Source: Monosporascus cannonballus
Taxonomy: Eukaryota > Ascomycota > Sordariomycetes > Xylariales
Reading direction: 5' to 3'
Assembly (NCBI GenBank): GCA_004154925.1
Contig: QJNS01000009.1
Coordinates: forward strand, 310,001 to 374,000
DNA length: 64,000 bases
Below, one piece after another: positions 1 to 13,079 of this stretch (positions are counted from its first letter, which is position 1; each line of letters opens with the position of its first letter). Position numbers and translations under genes: made by a program. The notes under the pieces were generated by a model. It had not been told where the DNA came from and did no database searches. It saw only the letters and a program-made list of their open reading frames with translations.

Positions 1-3000
1 ATAAAAGTAAAAATCCGCGGCTTTATACTTATTGAACTGTAATAAGCGTTTAAAATCTTAACTATGGATATTGGATATAAGCCGAAAGAATAGAACGAAG
101 CCAATATTTTGTTTATATAGGAATATAATCCGACTGAATATATTATTCCGTTATTCCGATTTGCTGTTAAAGTTGGTTTTGAAAAAAGAAAGGACTTAAT
201 TAATAGCATTATTAATACCGGAGCCGAATCGAATGTTATAATTTTATCGTATATTAAGAAATATGAGTTAGTAATGCGATAAATACGAGTTTTTTAAGGG
301 ATTTATTTCCCAAAAAAATGATTAAGTTTGAAAACGTAATTGAGGTTCTGATTTGGTTAGTTGGTCGATTACTTATTATTTCCCTTTTTGTTGTCGACGA
401 CAGCCGCGTAACATAATGATTAATTTTAGGACTTAATTTTATGGCGAAATCGAAAATAATATTAAATATGGACCCAAAAATAATAGAAGGAAATTTGGAA
501 TTCGGTCCGATAAAAGCTATTATTCCCTTAATACCGGCAGAGCAAGTTAACCTTAATATCCGTACAGATAATTAATTTGAAAAAGGCTAGCCGGTAAACT
601 TATAAGCCGTTTTATTGGCGCAAATAGGCTTAATAATGAAAAGATAAATAAACCCGTTATAGGTCTTTATATATTCTCGATTAAGGAAATATTCCTTGAT
701 TAGGACCATAAGATAATCCAAAAAGTTATAGAAAATAAATTAAACTTTGGGGATAAAATTTTGAGACAGTTCGGTAACGAAAAATTGATATATATGCTGT
801 ATGGAATTTTATGGAAAAAAATGTACGATAATATTAAGGAGAAAAAGAAAAAAATAGTTTAGATTAATATTATATATAAGCTTAAATGGAAAAAAATAAT
901 TTTTATCGATAATGTACCACCTGATAAATCGATATTACTTAGGAACCCAGATTAAAAAGTTAAAGAGTGCGAGAAAATTATGCAAACGATTAAGAAATAA
1001 AGAGGTATCCCAGATAAACTTGGTATATTATTAACGGCATTATTTCCTAGATTTATTTCGATATTTCGTGGGATTTGATTAACCGAAAAAAAATTAAGGT
1101 TTTATTTGATTAAATCGGCGACAAATTTATCCGTATAAAAAAGCTTTTTTTTAAAAGAAATATTATTCCGGAAAGAAGCTGCCTTGAGATGAAATTGGTA
1201 GGAATATAATCGAATTAAAAAAGATTATTATACTTCCTTACGAAATCAGGATTATTTCTTATAAAGTATAGTAAATTAAGGGTATTATGGTACTAAGTAG
1301 TATAAGGAATAAATTAATCGATATATTACGAATACGTATCGAAAAAAAATGTTCGAATGATCGCATATTATATACCGGAATGCTTAATGTTTTATAAAGA
1401 AGAAAGATGGTGGTTTGCGATTAATTAATTTTACGACGAAGTTGAACGTTATTACTTTACGGGATGTATTTATGCCGGAAAATTGTAACGAATTTTTCGC
1501 AGTTTTCGCGATATTTTTTTTGGTTTCTTTTATTGATTCTTTTCTTGGTATAATTAGGTTATTTTAGTTTCTGTTAATAAAGATATAATAATGGTTGTAA
1601 TACCGTTAGGATTGCTTTAATATATTATTATGTTTATAAAGTTTATTAATTTTATGATTTATATTTATGGCTTAATTGGGAAGATGTTTTATAATTTGAT
1701 GCACGAAATTATGCGGTTATTCGTAAATGACGTTAGTATTAAGGAATTAAGGACGCGATACGATAATGTTAAAATTTTTTCCGGAATTGGACGGTTCGTT
1801 TTTAAATATATTATTAATATAAATAAAAATGTTTTTACTTTCGAATTTACCGGAATTACGATTAATAATAGAAATCTTAATAATATTAGGAATTTGCGGT
1901 TATAATCGGATTTTTCTGCTGTGCGAATAATTGTTAACTTGATATAGTTAAAATAGTAAAAACTCTGGAAATTCGTCCTTATAAAAATATATTGGAAATT
2001 AAAGCCTTTTTAACGATTATGGTTTATTATCGGATATTTATTATGTATTATATTATTAAGGCGGAACTTTTTATTTATTTATTCCGTAAAAATAAGAGTT
2101 TTATTTGGGGACTTAATTAAAAGTATATTACCGAGATATTTAAAAAGGGCTTTACGACGGTTTTAACTTTAATTATTATTAATTATAGTGCCGGAATAGG
2201 CGAAATTATTATAAGGCCGGATTCGTATGCGCGAGGTTTCGGAAAAACGTTCAGTTAGGTAATTAATGGCGTAAAGTACCCGGCGCGTTATAAAAGTGAA
2301 ATTTAAAAAGGAATTGAATTAAATTACGACATTATTAAATTAAAATATTAAGTTATTTTTAAAATTTTAAGGTAATTCCGGAATTATATTTATGGAATTC
2401 GGTTTACGTTAGAAATTCATATTAAAAATTGGTTGTATAGATTAATAATTTTATAAACTTATTATCCGGTATTTTGTTAATTTGTTAAATTACGTAAATC
2501 AAGTTTTTCGATTTCGAAATTAAATACGTCTTTGGCCAAAAAAATACCGCCGTTAATAAATTATCAAAAAAATTAGTCGAATTTTTTAATAAGCTGGACG
2601 ATTAATAGCAAAAAAAAGTTGATAATTTTATTAATATTTAGTTAAACGTTATTTGGCTAAATCTTATAATCGGAATAACTCAAGTAAAAAGAAAAATTTT
2701 TTGATTAGGATTTAGTTTAAACGGTTATAAAAATACGTAAAATTTCTGACGATATTAAAGTTTTTTGATTTATTATCGAAAGTAATAATAAAAAATAAGT
2801 AATTTTTAAAACCGAAGCCTTAAAATATTTTGTTCAGAACGGTATTTTATAGCGTAAAACGGAGAAATAATATGGTAATTGCAAAGTTGTCGATAGCAAA
2901 TAGGAATACCTAATAATAATCAGATAATATTACGAAAATTGCAGTTATAAAAGATGAGATGCGACTTATCGACGTATAGCTGTTTTATATTATTAATACG

Positions 3001-4300
3001 ATATATATAGGCATATACGGGAGGTAATCTTTGCTTGCCTTTTATGTTAAAAAGCTGTTAATTAAGGTTTCGAAGAAAATTATGGCTTTTTAAGTTTTTT
3101 AGATATTGCAATTATCTGGCTTATTAACGTTTTATTTATGCCAAACGATAACGGGTATAAGGCGATTGTCGAAGCCCGATATAAATTATTCGAATATTTT
3201 GAAATTAAAACCTTGCGTATAATTAGCGTATAATTACTTTTACTGTAATTGAAAAGTTTTTGAATAAATATATTTTTTATCAATACGGAATTCCGGTTAA
3301 AATTATGATCGACGGAAGTTTTAAAAATAAAGGAAAAATTATCGAAGTTTGTAAAATATTTGGAATTAAACGAAGGGTTAAAGTTATATACGTTATTTGG
3401 CGGCAGGGATTAATTGAAAAAGGGTGTATTTCGATTATTAGAGAATTAATAAAACCGACGGATGGTACGGGTAAAGAATAAGTTAGGTTTTTGCTTAAGA
3501 TAATGTTTATAAATAATATTATTATGAAAAGTTAGGGTTTTAGTTTTTATAAGTTATTATATGGCCTAAAGACGCTTTTGTTAATTGAGACTATAATACC
3601 GATTTAAAGGATTATAACATAAGATTTTCATATATTAAGAAAAGATTTAATTATATAATAAATTAAGTTATCAGAATGTATAGCCGATAATATTATTAAA
3701 GTAACTAAGGAAAATATTACGTAACGCCGTAAAATTATGTAATTTGTTAATTAAAGAAATAAAAATAAAATAAAAATTCGGCTTTTGAAAATTAATAATT
3801 TAATAATGCTTTATGATATATTACGATATATTAATATATTTAAACGAATAAAATTATAATACCGATCAATAGGATTATATTTCATTAGTGATTTAATAAA
3901 TTAAGGTATTTACCGTTTAAAATAAATCAATGGGATATTATTATGGGGAGTTTTTTTTATTAATAAATTAAAATAATTTGTTAATGATAAAAAAAATTAA
4001 GAATTAGTTAAATTGCAAAACAATAATCAGATAAAACCATTATCTGATAAACCTGATTAGTTGTACGATATTACGAACGAAACGTTAAACGACATAAATG
4101 TCGGATTACCGAAAAACTGGCGACTTAAAACCATAAAATCTATTAAGATAAATGTTGAAGTTTAAATACCGAATAGATGATTTGAAAGTAATGTAATTAT
4201 AGATAATAATAATATGTACGAAATTAATTAATTATTTAAAAGGAAAAGATTTTTGCGGTTGTTAATAAAGCATTAGCATATAAAAAAAGATATTAATTTA
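1..4300 (+). mobile_element. Decayed Ty3/Gypsy retrotransposon (element D), left end outside window
   Basis: The plus strand carries, in order, remnants of aspartic protease, reverse transcriptase, RNase H region and integrase, the Ty3/Gypsy order. It is a different family from the A, B and C elements. The wording of the RT and integrase remnants (FVNDVSIKELRTRYDN; YQYGIPVKIMIDG; WRQGLIEKG) resembles a fungal Gypsy lineage whose intact members read roughly FIDDVPVKGP and HPQANGMIERGH. Gag and the 5' LTR would lie left of the window. I could not find a 3' LTR, so the right limit is a guess based on where pol-like reading fades. Stops and Gly/Asp-to-Asn/Lys type replacements throughout fit RIP. 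Confidence 0.8.
145..3990 (+). pseudogene. pol polyprotein relic of element D (PR-RT-RH-INT)
   Basis: Protease: about 184-270 reads LINSIINTGAESNVI, a retropepsin active site with the catalytic Asp (DTGAE) turned to Asn by a G-to-A change. RT: about 1370-1900, with DGGLRLIN near 1405 and FVNDVSIKELRTRYDN in the open stretch 1630-1905, where the catalytic DD of the family appears as ND. RNase H connection: about 1975-2130 (EIKAFLTIMVYYRIFI). Integrase core: about 3080-3480, the longest part being the open stretch 3260-3481. A post-integrase region about 3520-3990 (KLLYGLK, LLIETIIPI) resembles the C-terminal end of Gypsy integrases. Frames change and stops interrupt it, so it cannot be expressed as a whole. 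Domain assignment is by eye; lineage is inferred. Confidence 0.78.
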
Positions 4301-7300
4301 TGTTTTTACTGAGCTTTTAAAACCGTTAAGATGTTAAGGTAACGATTTATTTAAACTTCCTATAATATTGTGAATTTTAATTTTATAAGGGGATTAATAA
4401 TTTTTTTAATTTAAACGTTAAAAGGAACCTTTATTTAATTCGTAAAAAATCTTATAATTTAATTTACAAACACTTAATTTAATTTACGGTTTTTTTATAA
4501 AACCTGTTTGGAAAATCTTAAATTAACTATGTTTCAATATATAGTTAAATTTATTAATTAATCCAATAGAATTATTGTAAGTATTTTCTACAAAGTTAAA
4601 AAATAATATATATTTAAAAAATACAAGTTTTTTTATAATTTTTAAGCGATTTAAAAATGTAATAGCATTTTTTATAAATTTCGTAAAATACTAGATTAAA
4701 TATTTTAAAAGCTTAAATAAATAATTTATTTACGTATCGAAAATCTTTGATAAAATATACCATAAGTTAACCGAAACAACCGGCACGGATAACCTTAATA
4801 AATATGGTTTTCATTCCGGGCTTGCTTTTAAAAAGTAGTATTTTGGTAATCGGCAACTGGGCATTAATAACTTTCCAAAAATTGGTACCGGGAATTTGCC
4901 ATTTTAAAAATTAACTAGGAGCAGGACCGAAAGTAAACGAAATAAATATTATTTTAAATATTTATTATTAATTAAGATAGGACAGGTTACGATAAAAAAT
5001 TAATTTATTTTGAAATGTTTAGAAATAATATAAACAGTAATTAGGTTATTATTCCAGATATGGATTATATATTGCAATTTTGAAAATGGATATAGGCGGA
5101 AATTTAATCTGTTAATATTAATAAATAAATCAAAATATCGGTTAATGATTTTTAGACCGGGAAAAATCGATAAATTTGAGAATAATAAAAGTTTTCTAGT
5201 ATTAATATTAGATATTGGTATTATTAATCGGTAACTCCTAGAGAATTGCTCGACGATACCTAAGATTAAAAAGGTTGCCAGATTATTTTCGATAAATTGT
5301 TATATTTTTTTAAAGGATAATAAGGTTTAAATAAGAATAAATTATTTATAATTGGAATTATAAAGGAAAAATAATTATTATTTTTAATAATATTACGGAA
5401 TCGAAACCTAAAACAAGGATGTAATTCGGATATAAGAGCCTAATAATATATAGGATTTTGGCTTTTACGAATATTGGAAAAGTTAATCCGAAATATAGTA
5501 CTATATTAATGCTAAAAAGTCAAAATTTTATTTACTTTATGAATTGCAAATTTAATAAATATAAAATGCTTTAAGGCTTTAAGGACGTGACGACGATATG
5601 CCGATAAATTAAGGTTTTAAAAATTTTAATTATATCGAATTTAACCGTTTTTAATAATATTGGAAATATTATTCTTAGTTAACTAATAATTTATTTGCTT
5701 AACTAGTTCCGTAAAATCGGTATTAATACGAGAGTTTTAACGTTTGGAAAATTCTGATAATCTGGAAATGCCTATAATAATCCAATTAAACGTGCTAAAT
5801 AAAAAAGAGGATATATATAGATATAGATATCGATATACGTAAATAAAAAATAAACATTATTAATAAAAAGTATCACCGAATTGCAAAAATTAAAGCCTAA
5901 AAATATAAAAATAATAATGCCTATAAGTAATTAATCGAAAACGATAATAACGTATGGTATTTTCCTTAATAATATTAGATAAAAACTTTCTGGAATTTCT
6001 TTGACGTATGGAAAATTTTTAAAAAAAATAATTAGAAATAATAAATATCGATTAATTGCTATTATGTTTTATTATTATTACCAAATACCTTTTAATATTA
6101 TATTGATTTTATAATTTATTAACAATATCCCATATTTATTTACCTATATTATAATTCCAAATTTTTTATATACTCGGATCCTATTACATATATTATGATA
6201 TCGATGTCGTCGAAAAAGCAGTCCAAACGACCGGCTTAACCTAATTGTGAGCCAAACCGTAAAAAAATAAATTAATTTATGTTTAGTAAATTAGGTAAGG
6301 TTACAAATATTAAGGTTTTAAGTACGTCAGAACTGGAAAGAATATTAAAAACGGTATACGGTATTATTTTATCTTTTATTTCCATATTCCGTTTTAATTA
6401 GAAAATTAATTTTAATTAATTAATACCTATTATCCCATATAATCAAAAAGGAAATCGTTTTCAAATTTATTTTGGAATATTATTAAATTTCGAAAATAAT
6501 CCGAAATTATGACAAAATGCCGCAATTATTTTATTTTGAAAATTTATTATGCTTATTACTAACGAAAAATATCTCCGATTAAAAATATTACGGCATTAAT
6601 ATATGCATTTTTGCGCGGGGTTATAAAAAATAAATTAATATGTATTCTCGAAGCCGGTCATTTTACTACCTTAGGATATTATATGCCATTAGACAAAGAA
6701 ATAAAAGTTATGATATGTAATTTAAATTTTAATTTTGGTTTAATAATATTTCATAATATTATTCGTAATAATAGAATTAAGAAATATAAATATTAAGTTA
6801 AGCTTTTGTGTATCCGATTAAAATATATTTTTATATTATTCGGTAATACCTTTTTAGACGATCGAATTAAGAAAATACTAAAATTTTACAGATAAAAATA
6901 AAAGCAAATTAATTATAATATTTTACTTATACGTATTAATAAAATTTGGGTTCTTAAATTATATTTTGTTTGGATATACAATATTTATGTAGTATACTTA
7001 TTTTATGTTATTATATAGGAATTTCGTTTAAAAGGAATAAAAAAACCGACTTTAAACGAAAAATTATAATTAATCGAAAAGATAAAATAAAAGATTAAGG
7101 CGTACCTAGGTTTACATACTAACATCCGAACGAAAACGTACTTAACGGATTTTGGCCTGGTAAACGGCCATTATTTATTTTTAAAAACATTCCGGATTTT
7201 CCTTTATTTTCTAATTAGGATGCTTATATATTTCGTTAACCACGAAATGGCCTTACGTTAATGCATAAATTACATGGCGATATTAAGGAAGAATATATAT

Positions 7301-7830
7301 TTCGCCTATTAATTAGTAATTAGTATACCCGAGTTATGTTAGCAGAAATTTACAAAATCTTATATTAATAGGTAGGAAATATATATCAAATTATTAGGAA
7401 ATAACCAAAACCTTATTTTATTACAAGATAACCAAATTAGAAAAAATATAAGGAATCGATTAACGATTAATAATTAAAAGATAAAGTATAAAAGGATAAG
7501 GAAAAAGAATTTAATATAAGGAATTAGCTAAAAAAACGAAATTAAAATCCTAAATTAAAAATATTAAAAGATTTTTTACGTTGACAAAAAGGATTAATTA
7601 ATAAGGATATAAATATAATATTCTTATAACGTTAGGTAATTGTTATTTTTTATGATAGAACGGGGATGTTTTTTATCGTAAGAAAGAAGGCTTAAAGTAA
7701 GGCGGGGTATTATATCTATAATGAGGTTCGGCTAATTAAAAAGCCCTAGTTTCGCATATATATTATAAAGTTTTTTTTCGCCATAGGTTCAACCCCTAAA
7801 TATTATTAACAATTATTATTACTTAGCATA
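4301..7830. other. RIP-saturated repeat sequence, unassigned
   Basis: Very AT-rich, with no long open frame. A plus-strand reading near 4000-4280 (DITNETLNDINVGLPKNW) may still belong to element D. From an ATG at 6204 a basic start (MSSKKQSKRPA) precedes a heavily interrupted frame that runs to about 7560 and could be a decayed gag. I recognise no domain, and no LTR pair was found. The short open stretch at 6611-6796 is probably just a chance survivor. A GATATA-type microsatellite lies near 5809-5840. Confidence 0.4.
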
Positions 7831-8821
7831 TTTTCAGTCATTTTTCAGTTATTAAGGTTTAATACTATTAATATAATTGGATTAAGTTTTTCATTTTCGA
7901 CAATCCCATTCCGTATCGTGATATATAATAGTTATCCGCATTGACCAAGACTAATACTCTCTACCCTAATTCAATAAGGAATAAACTATAAAAGAAATTT
8001 AAACAAATATTAAATAAAAAGAGATAATATGATATAATAATTTTAAATATGATAAACAACTATTCGTTACTTATTATATACGATATAATTGCTTTGTTTT
8101 TTACTAAAATAAATAGCATAATATAAAACAACTTCTTTGTATATAAAACTATAATTTCGATTTCTATAATCGAAAACAGAACCAAACACTTAAAAACTAA
8201 AAATCTATTGCAATTTATAAAATATAATTTCTGAAAAGAATTTAATAAATTAATTATAACAGGATTGTACCTAAAAGAAAGGTACTGACAAAAGAAAAAC
8301 GTTTTTAATATTATAAATAATATAGTTATTAAACAAATTACCCATCAATTTAAAAGATGATAAAACTTTCTTATAGAAATATTGTTACAAACCTATGTAT
8401 TTAACTTTGTTTTTACTGTTAGTTCGTATAAAAATCACTTTTTAAAATAAAACGTTTAAATAATTAATATCCATATATTAAAAAACCATATTTATATGTT
8501 TTAAGAATAATACTCGGAAAATAAATCAATTTGTTACATACTGAACAGTATTATAACCAAATCAAAAATATGTTAATATAAGCGAATATTTAAATATATT
8601 AGAGAAACTATTATATAATATAAATAGTTTAATATTAAAATATACATTAAAATAATTCGATGAATTCGAATAATATTAAAAAAATATTTTAAATAGAAAA
8701 CCGTAAAATAAAAAGGTTTAACAAATTAAAAAAGGATTTTTACAAAGCTTTTTAAAACTAAGAATAAAAGACGTAAAAAATCTTATTACTTTTAAAATAC
8801 GAAGTATGACATACTGATATA
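7831..8821. other. AT-rich sequence with nothing recognisable
   Basis: No coding pattern, LTR or RNA gene could be recognised on either strand. Composition and scattered surviving CG dinucleotides match the RIP-decayed repeats around it, so it is probably old repeat DNA. Confidence 0.35.
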
Positions 8822-8922
8822 TAATTATAAGATAACGAGGGTACGACGCTAACCATATTATCAAAAGATTAGCAATTTCAAATCCCAAATGGGGTTTGGA
8901 CACTCTAATCCACCGTATAAGG
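8822..8922 (+). repeat. ~101 bp direct repeat, copy 1
   Basis: Copy 1 of a pair with 9210-9310. Shared blocks in the same order are TAATTATAA, GGTACGACG, TAACCATA and TAATCCACC..TATAAGG, and both copies are 101 bp long. Differences between the copies are largely C/T and G/A. The element it belongs to is unknown. It could be a very short LTR pair or a duplicated SINE-like unit. Confidence 0.65.
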
Positions 8923-8944
8923 ACTTATTATATATATTATTATA

Positions 8945-9205
8945 ATTACTCCCTCTATTTTAATAAAATTGTCCCGACTTTAAGGCTAAATAAAATATCG
9001 AACCCCTAAGGCTTTACTGCGCCCTGTAAATACATAACGCGGTTGGACCCTTTACGCCGACCACCTATCGAATATTAACGGTTGGAATTTTTCGGTCTGC
9101 CTTCTGGCTTTCTCTAGCTCATAGCCGCGCTTATAAGAATCGAATCCTGCCTCCGGTATGTCGCCGAAATGGCCCCGAACTAATTAATGTACCTAATTGG
9201 GATTT
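8945..9205. other. Short unmutated segment between the direct repeats
   Basis: About 260 bp with clearly higher GC than its surroundings, lying exactly between two ~101 bp direct repeats. A box-B-like string GAATCGAATCC is present at 9137-9147 on the plus strand, and a weaker one on the minus strand near 9195-9205. No complete tRNA fold could be drawn, so a tRNA or SINE call is not made. It may be a younger insert or a segment that was never part of a RIP-length duplication. Confidence 0.35.
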
Positions 9206-9209
9206 GGAA

Positions 9210-9310
9210 TAATTATAAAATAACAAAGGTACGACGATAACCATAATACTAAAAAATTAAGAATTCTAAACTTTAATTAAGATTTAAACACCTTAATCCA
9301 CCTTATAAGG
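9210..9310 (+). repeat. ~101 bp direct repeat, copy 2
   Basis: Partner of 8822-8922. This copy is more AT-shifted: GAACGAGGGT-type positions of copy 1 appear as A-rich here. On the minus strand both copies contain GGTTA(G/T)CGTCGTACC, which resembles a tRNA box A. Confidence 0.65.
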
Positions 9311-10156
9311 GTTAGCTGTGCATATTATTATAATAATAAGAATAAATTATAAAGTTTTAAATAGAAATTATATTATATTAAATATGATAAATAAATATAA
9401 AGTAATACAGAGATATAAGAAAATCATTTATATTTCGAAAAATGTCTAAAATTAGGTTCTTATTTATAAAAAGAGAAAAATTATACTTAATATTAATGAT
9501 TTCGGAATATACGTCTAAGTATAAAAATAAATAATTAATTTTGGTATAATATCGTTTAGCAATCTTTATAAAATTTTAACAAAACTATGATTATATTAGT
9601 ATAACGTTTAATTGATTAAGAAATTCTTTCAATAAAATTCATTTTATATGTTATTGATAATTATGAATAAAATATCAAAATACTTTAACTTTCATTTAAA
9701 AATAATAACGAATACCGATATAAAAATGGAGTTGGTATTTAGAAAAATAAAATATAGGTAGAAATATTAAAAGAACGCACGGCGGATATTTATCACAATT
9801 AAAATAAAGTTTAAGCTGTTAAATAACACTATATGATAATAATTTAAAAAGTATAAAAGCTTTACTAACATATTATTACAAAATTATAAAAGCAAATTAT
9901 TTTTTCAAAACTGTTTATTAACTATATCTTATTTATTTTATAACTATAATGAAAATAAATTATGTATTCTTTTTGAAAAATAGCTTAGTAATACCCTATA
10001 AAAATTAAAATCGACTTTTAAAATTCTTCATTAAATACCGTGCATTTTCTATCTTTAAACTAAGAAAATATTAGGTGTGTAATTAAATACCATTAATTAA
10101 ATGATAATACTATAAACGATTAATTATTATTGTTTTTAAGTCTGAAAATAAATAAG
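9311..10156. other. AT-rich sequence with nothing recognisable
   Basis: RIP-like composition with no open frame and no LTR. It may be old element sequence upstream of the A8 LTR. Nothing specific is seen in it. Confidence 0.35.
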
Positions 10157-10527
10157 TGTAATAACGGTTAAAGGGTTTAACTAATTATTAAACCTTAATT
10201 ATACGGGTTTATATTAGTAGAAATGTCGTCAGAATTTGAATAATAGAATAGCTTAAGTACGTTTCGTAATATTAAAGATGCATTAAGTAACGAATTATTA
10301 TTACAGGTTAATAATGATATAAACTTTAAAAACGAATATATTTATATATTATTTTTTGGCCAGTTGACTTTTCTAGCTAGATATAAATCAATTAAGTAAT
10401 TACATAATTACGTTTAATTAATCGTATTGCTTTATCCAACCTTGTTATTTTTCGTCAAACGTAGAATACGTAATTTATTTTTTTAGCCCGACCATTTCCA
10501 AAACATTGGCTTTGTTAGACAGTAATA
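10157..10527 (-). repeat. Family A LTR, minus orientation (A8)
   Basis: Begins TGTAATAACGG and ends GTAATA, the complement of the TGTTAC...ACA ends of family A LTRs. Internal landmarks follow in family order: the TTTAACTAATTATTAAACC block, GGGTTTATATTAGTAG, ACGTTTCGTAAT, and an AACGAATATATTTATA box. It is followed at 10528-10542 by CGATTTCGTTCTTTT, the complement of the polypurine tract that always abuts this LTR. It is therefore the 3' LTR of a minus-strand copy whose body was separated from it by later insertions. Confidence 0.75.
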
Positions 10528-10542
10528 CGATTTCGTTCTTTT

Positions 10543-10852
10543 TGTAACGTCTAAGCGGTTTAACCAACTATTAAACCTAAGTCGTACGGGTTCATATTGG
10601 CAGAAGTATTATGAGATTCTGAGCAATGGATACAGTAACGTATTACGTTTCGTAATACCAAAAGTATATTAGAGAACGAAGTTGTAATAAACGGGTAATA
10701 TTAATAGGTATTATAAACTAAAGCTATTTAAACTATCGAAATAATAAACGTATATATCATTATTTTAGCTTAAGATATTTAAGCGGCTTAAACCCTTAAC
10801 CCTTTAAGCCCTTTAAGTTATCCGGCTGGCTTAAAGAGCTTAAGGTGCTTGG
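10543..10852 (-). repeat. Family A LTR, minus orientation, left part (A7), split by A1
   Basis: Starts TGTAACGTCTAAGCGGTTTAACC directly after the 15 bp polypurine remnant of A8. The R/U5 part matches other family A LTRs up to about 10770. The U3-side part (CTTAAG-rich, 10770-10852) differs from the other copies. It is interrupted at 10852 by element A1 and resumes at 17542, giving a reconstructed LTR of about 419 bp. Confidence 0.72.
10848..10852 (+). repeat. Target-site duplication of A1, left copy (CTTGG)
   Basis: Directly precedes the A1 5' LTR. The right copy at 17537-17541 reads TTTGG, one C-to-T change away, which RIP explains. Confidence 0.75.
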
Positions 10853-11234
10853 TGTTACGACTAAAGCCAGCTGGGCCTGCGAAAACGGTCCAGCCAAGAT
10901 CTCGAAGTTGCGCTAGTTCAGGATCACGTAATCAGTGCTCAGCAGGTCTTAACTGAGCGCGGCTGAGCATTACTAAGCAACATTAAGTAACCGCTCAATA
11001 AGGCTTTGCTAAACAGAAATAAATAATAATAAAGGAATCAAAATATATACGCTTATTATTTGCATAATTTAGATAATTTCAGCTTGCAATATAATATCAT
11101 TATCCAAAGTACTTTTGGAATTACGAGACGCATTACGATTATTATATTTATTATTTAGGTTTTTATAATATTCCTAATAATATAAATCCGTACAATTAAG
11201 GTTTAATAATTAGTTAAACCTTAAGTTCATTATA
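10853..11234 (+). repeat. A1 5' LTR
   Basis: Begins TGTTACGACTAAAGCCAGC and ends TTCATTATA, with CGTTACAAGTTTTTATTTAG following as the primer-binding region shared by all copies. The U3 (to about 11020) keeps high GC and hardly any RIP change. R/U5 is strongly AT-shifted. Confidence 0.85.
11039..11060 (+). promoter_or_regulatory. TATA-like core promoter region of family A LTR
   Basis: The block ATATATACGCTTATTA recurs at the same place in every family A LTR (for example near 26095, 32485, 45460, 57485 and 60285), even though the U3 sequence upstream differs between subfamilies. A TATA-rich block at the U3/R transition is the expected position of an LTR promoter. Function is inferred. Confidence 0.45.
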
Positions 11235-11399
11235 CGTTACAAGTTTTTATTTAGTAATACCGTTAGATTTTAAATAATATTTAATATTGTTATAATATTA
11301 ATTAGCAATTAAGAAATTTTTATTTAATAACTTTAGGTTCGAATTTGGGAACTGGAGAAAAAGATCCGACAAATTAAAGTTATGCCATCTGCTTAAACC

Positions 11400-12600
11400 T
11401 TTTTCGCACGTATAAAGCCTAAAAAACCGGAATTTTATAACGGGAAAAATAAGCCTTAGATTTTTTAGATTTAAGCGCGAATTTACTTTCGTTTTTTAAA
11501 CTTTAATAACTTAACAGATAAGGTTTTAATAATGGAAATATACTTAACGGAAAATATTATTAATTAGTTTAAACTTATTATAAAGAATTTTTTGAAAATA
11601 AGAAAATCAAATAAAAAGTTTTTATTAAAAGACTTTTTTATTTTACATAAATTTTGAAATTAGAATGCAAGATAATTTCGATAATCGAAATAAAAAACAA
11701 TTTACGGCTTAATAATTTTTATAATTCCGATAAAAAGAATTTATATTTAAGTACGCCGTAACCTTTAAAAGCTTTACGGCTAAAGCCGGATAAAAAAATA
11801 ATAACGTTAATATCTTTATTAATATATTTTATATAATTTTAAAAGATAATATTAAAACAACATTATACGGATCAAACGATTAATTGCTTTAAACCAGTAT
11901 ATCATAAAAGTAATTAATATTCATAATTAATAATTTGAAAAACGATAAAAAAATTAATATTCTTTATAATTAGAGTATAATAAATTTAACTAAAGGAAAA
12001 AACGAAACGCACCCTTTTTTTCTTACAAAATGGCATTAAAACTTATAAAATTTCGCATTAGCTACAGGTAAAGTTAAGACCAGATTCAATATTATAATTA
12101 TAGCAAAATAAGATATAAATTTTATAAATATAAAAACTTTAAAAGGTTTACACAAAATAACTAGATATTTATACAAAAAAAATAATCCAGAAATAATTAA
12201 GGAAATAATAATAAACTTATTAACAGAATTTAAACCAAATATATATTAGGTTTGTGGTAAAAGGTTTAATAGAGATTATTATTATAACAAATTCGACTCA
12301 AAATATAAAAAGCCAGAAAACTAATTTACCAAATATCGCAAATATAATAAAAATCATTATAAAGATAATTACGCAAATATTAAAATTAAATAAAAAAAGC
12401 TCGTCCCGGAACCCTTAATTAATATAAAAATATACATACTATATATTATCGATAACGAATATATCCCGATTACGAAAAATAAAAATAATATATTTACGAA
12501 CAAACTATTTGTATATATTTCGAAAAATTCGATTTTCTTAACCGTACCGAAAATAATAAAAATAATAAATAATAATATCGATATTTTCGAATTATAACGT
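11400..12600 (+). pseudogene. gag relic of A1
   Basis: Interrupted reading of a retrotransposon Gag protein. A zinc-knuckle-like segment lies near 12240-12310 (VCGKRFNRDYYYNKF), followed by a region ending in INNNIDIFEL at about 12596. Equivalent segments are seen in A2 (22925-23200) and A3 (27436-27669), which share ENIPITKN and INNNI. Many TAA/TAG codons occur at positions expected to be Gln. Confidence 0.7.
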
Positions 12601-13079
12601 TAAGAAATATCCAATAATTAACCGAAATAACATATTAACCTAAAAGAAATTAATATCCGTAAAAGATTTCGTTTTAATATTTTAAACAATATAATTACTA
12701 GACGGAAAAAAACTTAATTTAAGGTACGGTAAAGAAATATTATTAAAAACTATTACAGATGTTTAATTTCAATTAATATTTATTATAAATCTTTACCAAA
12801 AAAGGATTAGTAAAAAAATGTCTTATTTTATAAAAGGTTGTTAAAACGATATTTAAAATGACGCATAATGGATTATAATTATAAATATAAGAAATATTTT
12901 ATTAATTATAGAAAAATATTAGAAAGAAAATCAAAATAATTAATATAATTTAAAGGAATAATATGCCCCCAATAATGATAAATACAGCAATTTAACGCTT
13001 TAAACAAAAAATAAAAGTAAAATGTAATAAATTCGAATAAGAATTTAAAAAATATTATTTATAAAAAAGATCCAAAATA

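Noticed and set aside
10785..10850. CCCTTAA/CCCTTTAAG units resembling telomere repeats
   Set aside because: Irregular units inside the U3 of a family A LTR, flanked by the element on both sides; not a telomere tract.
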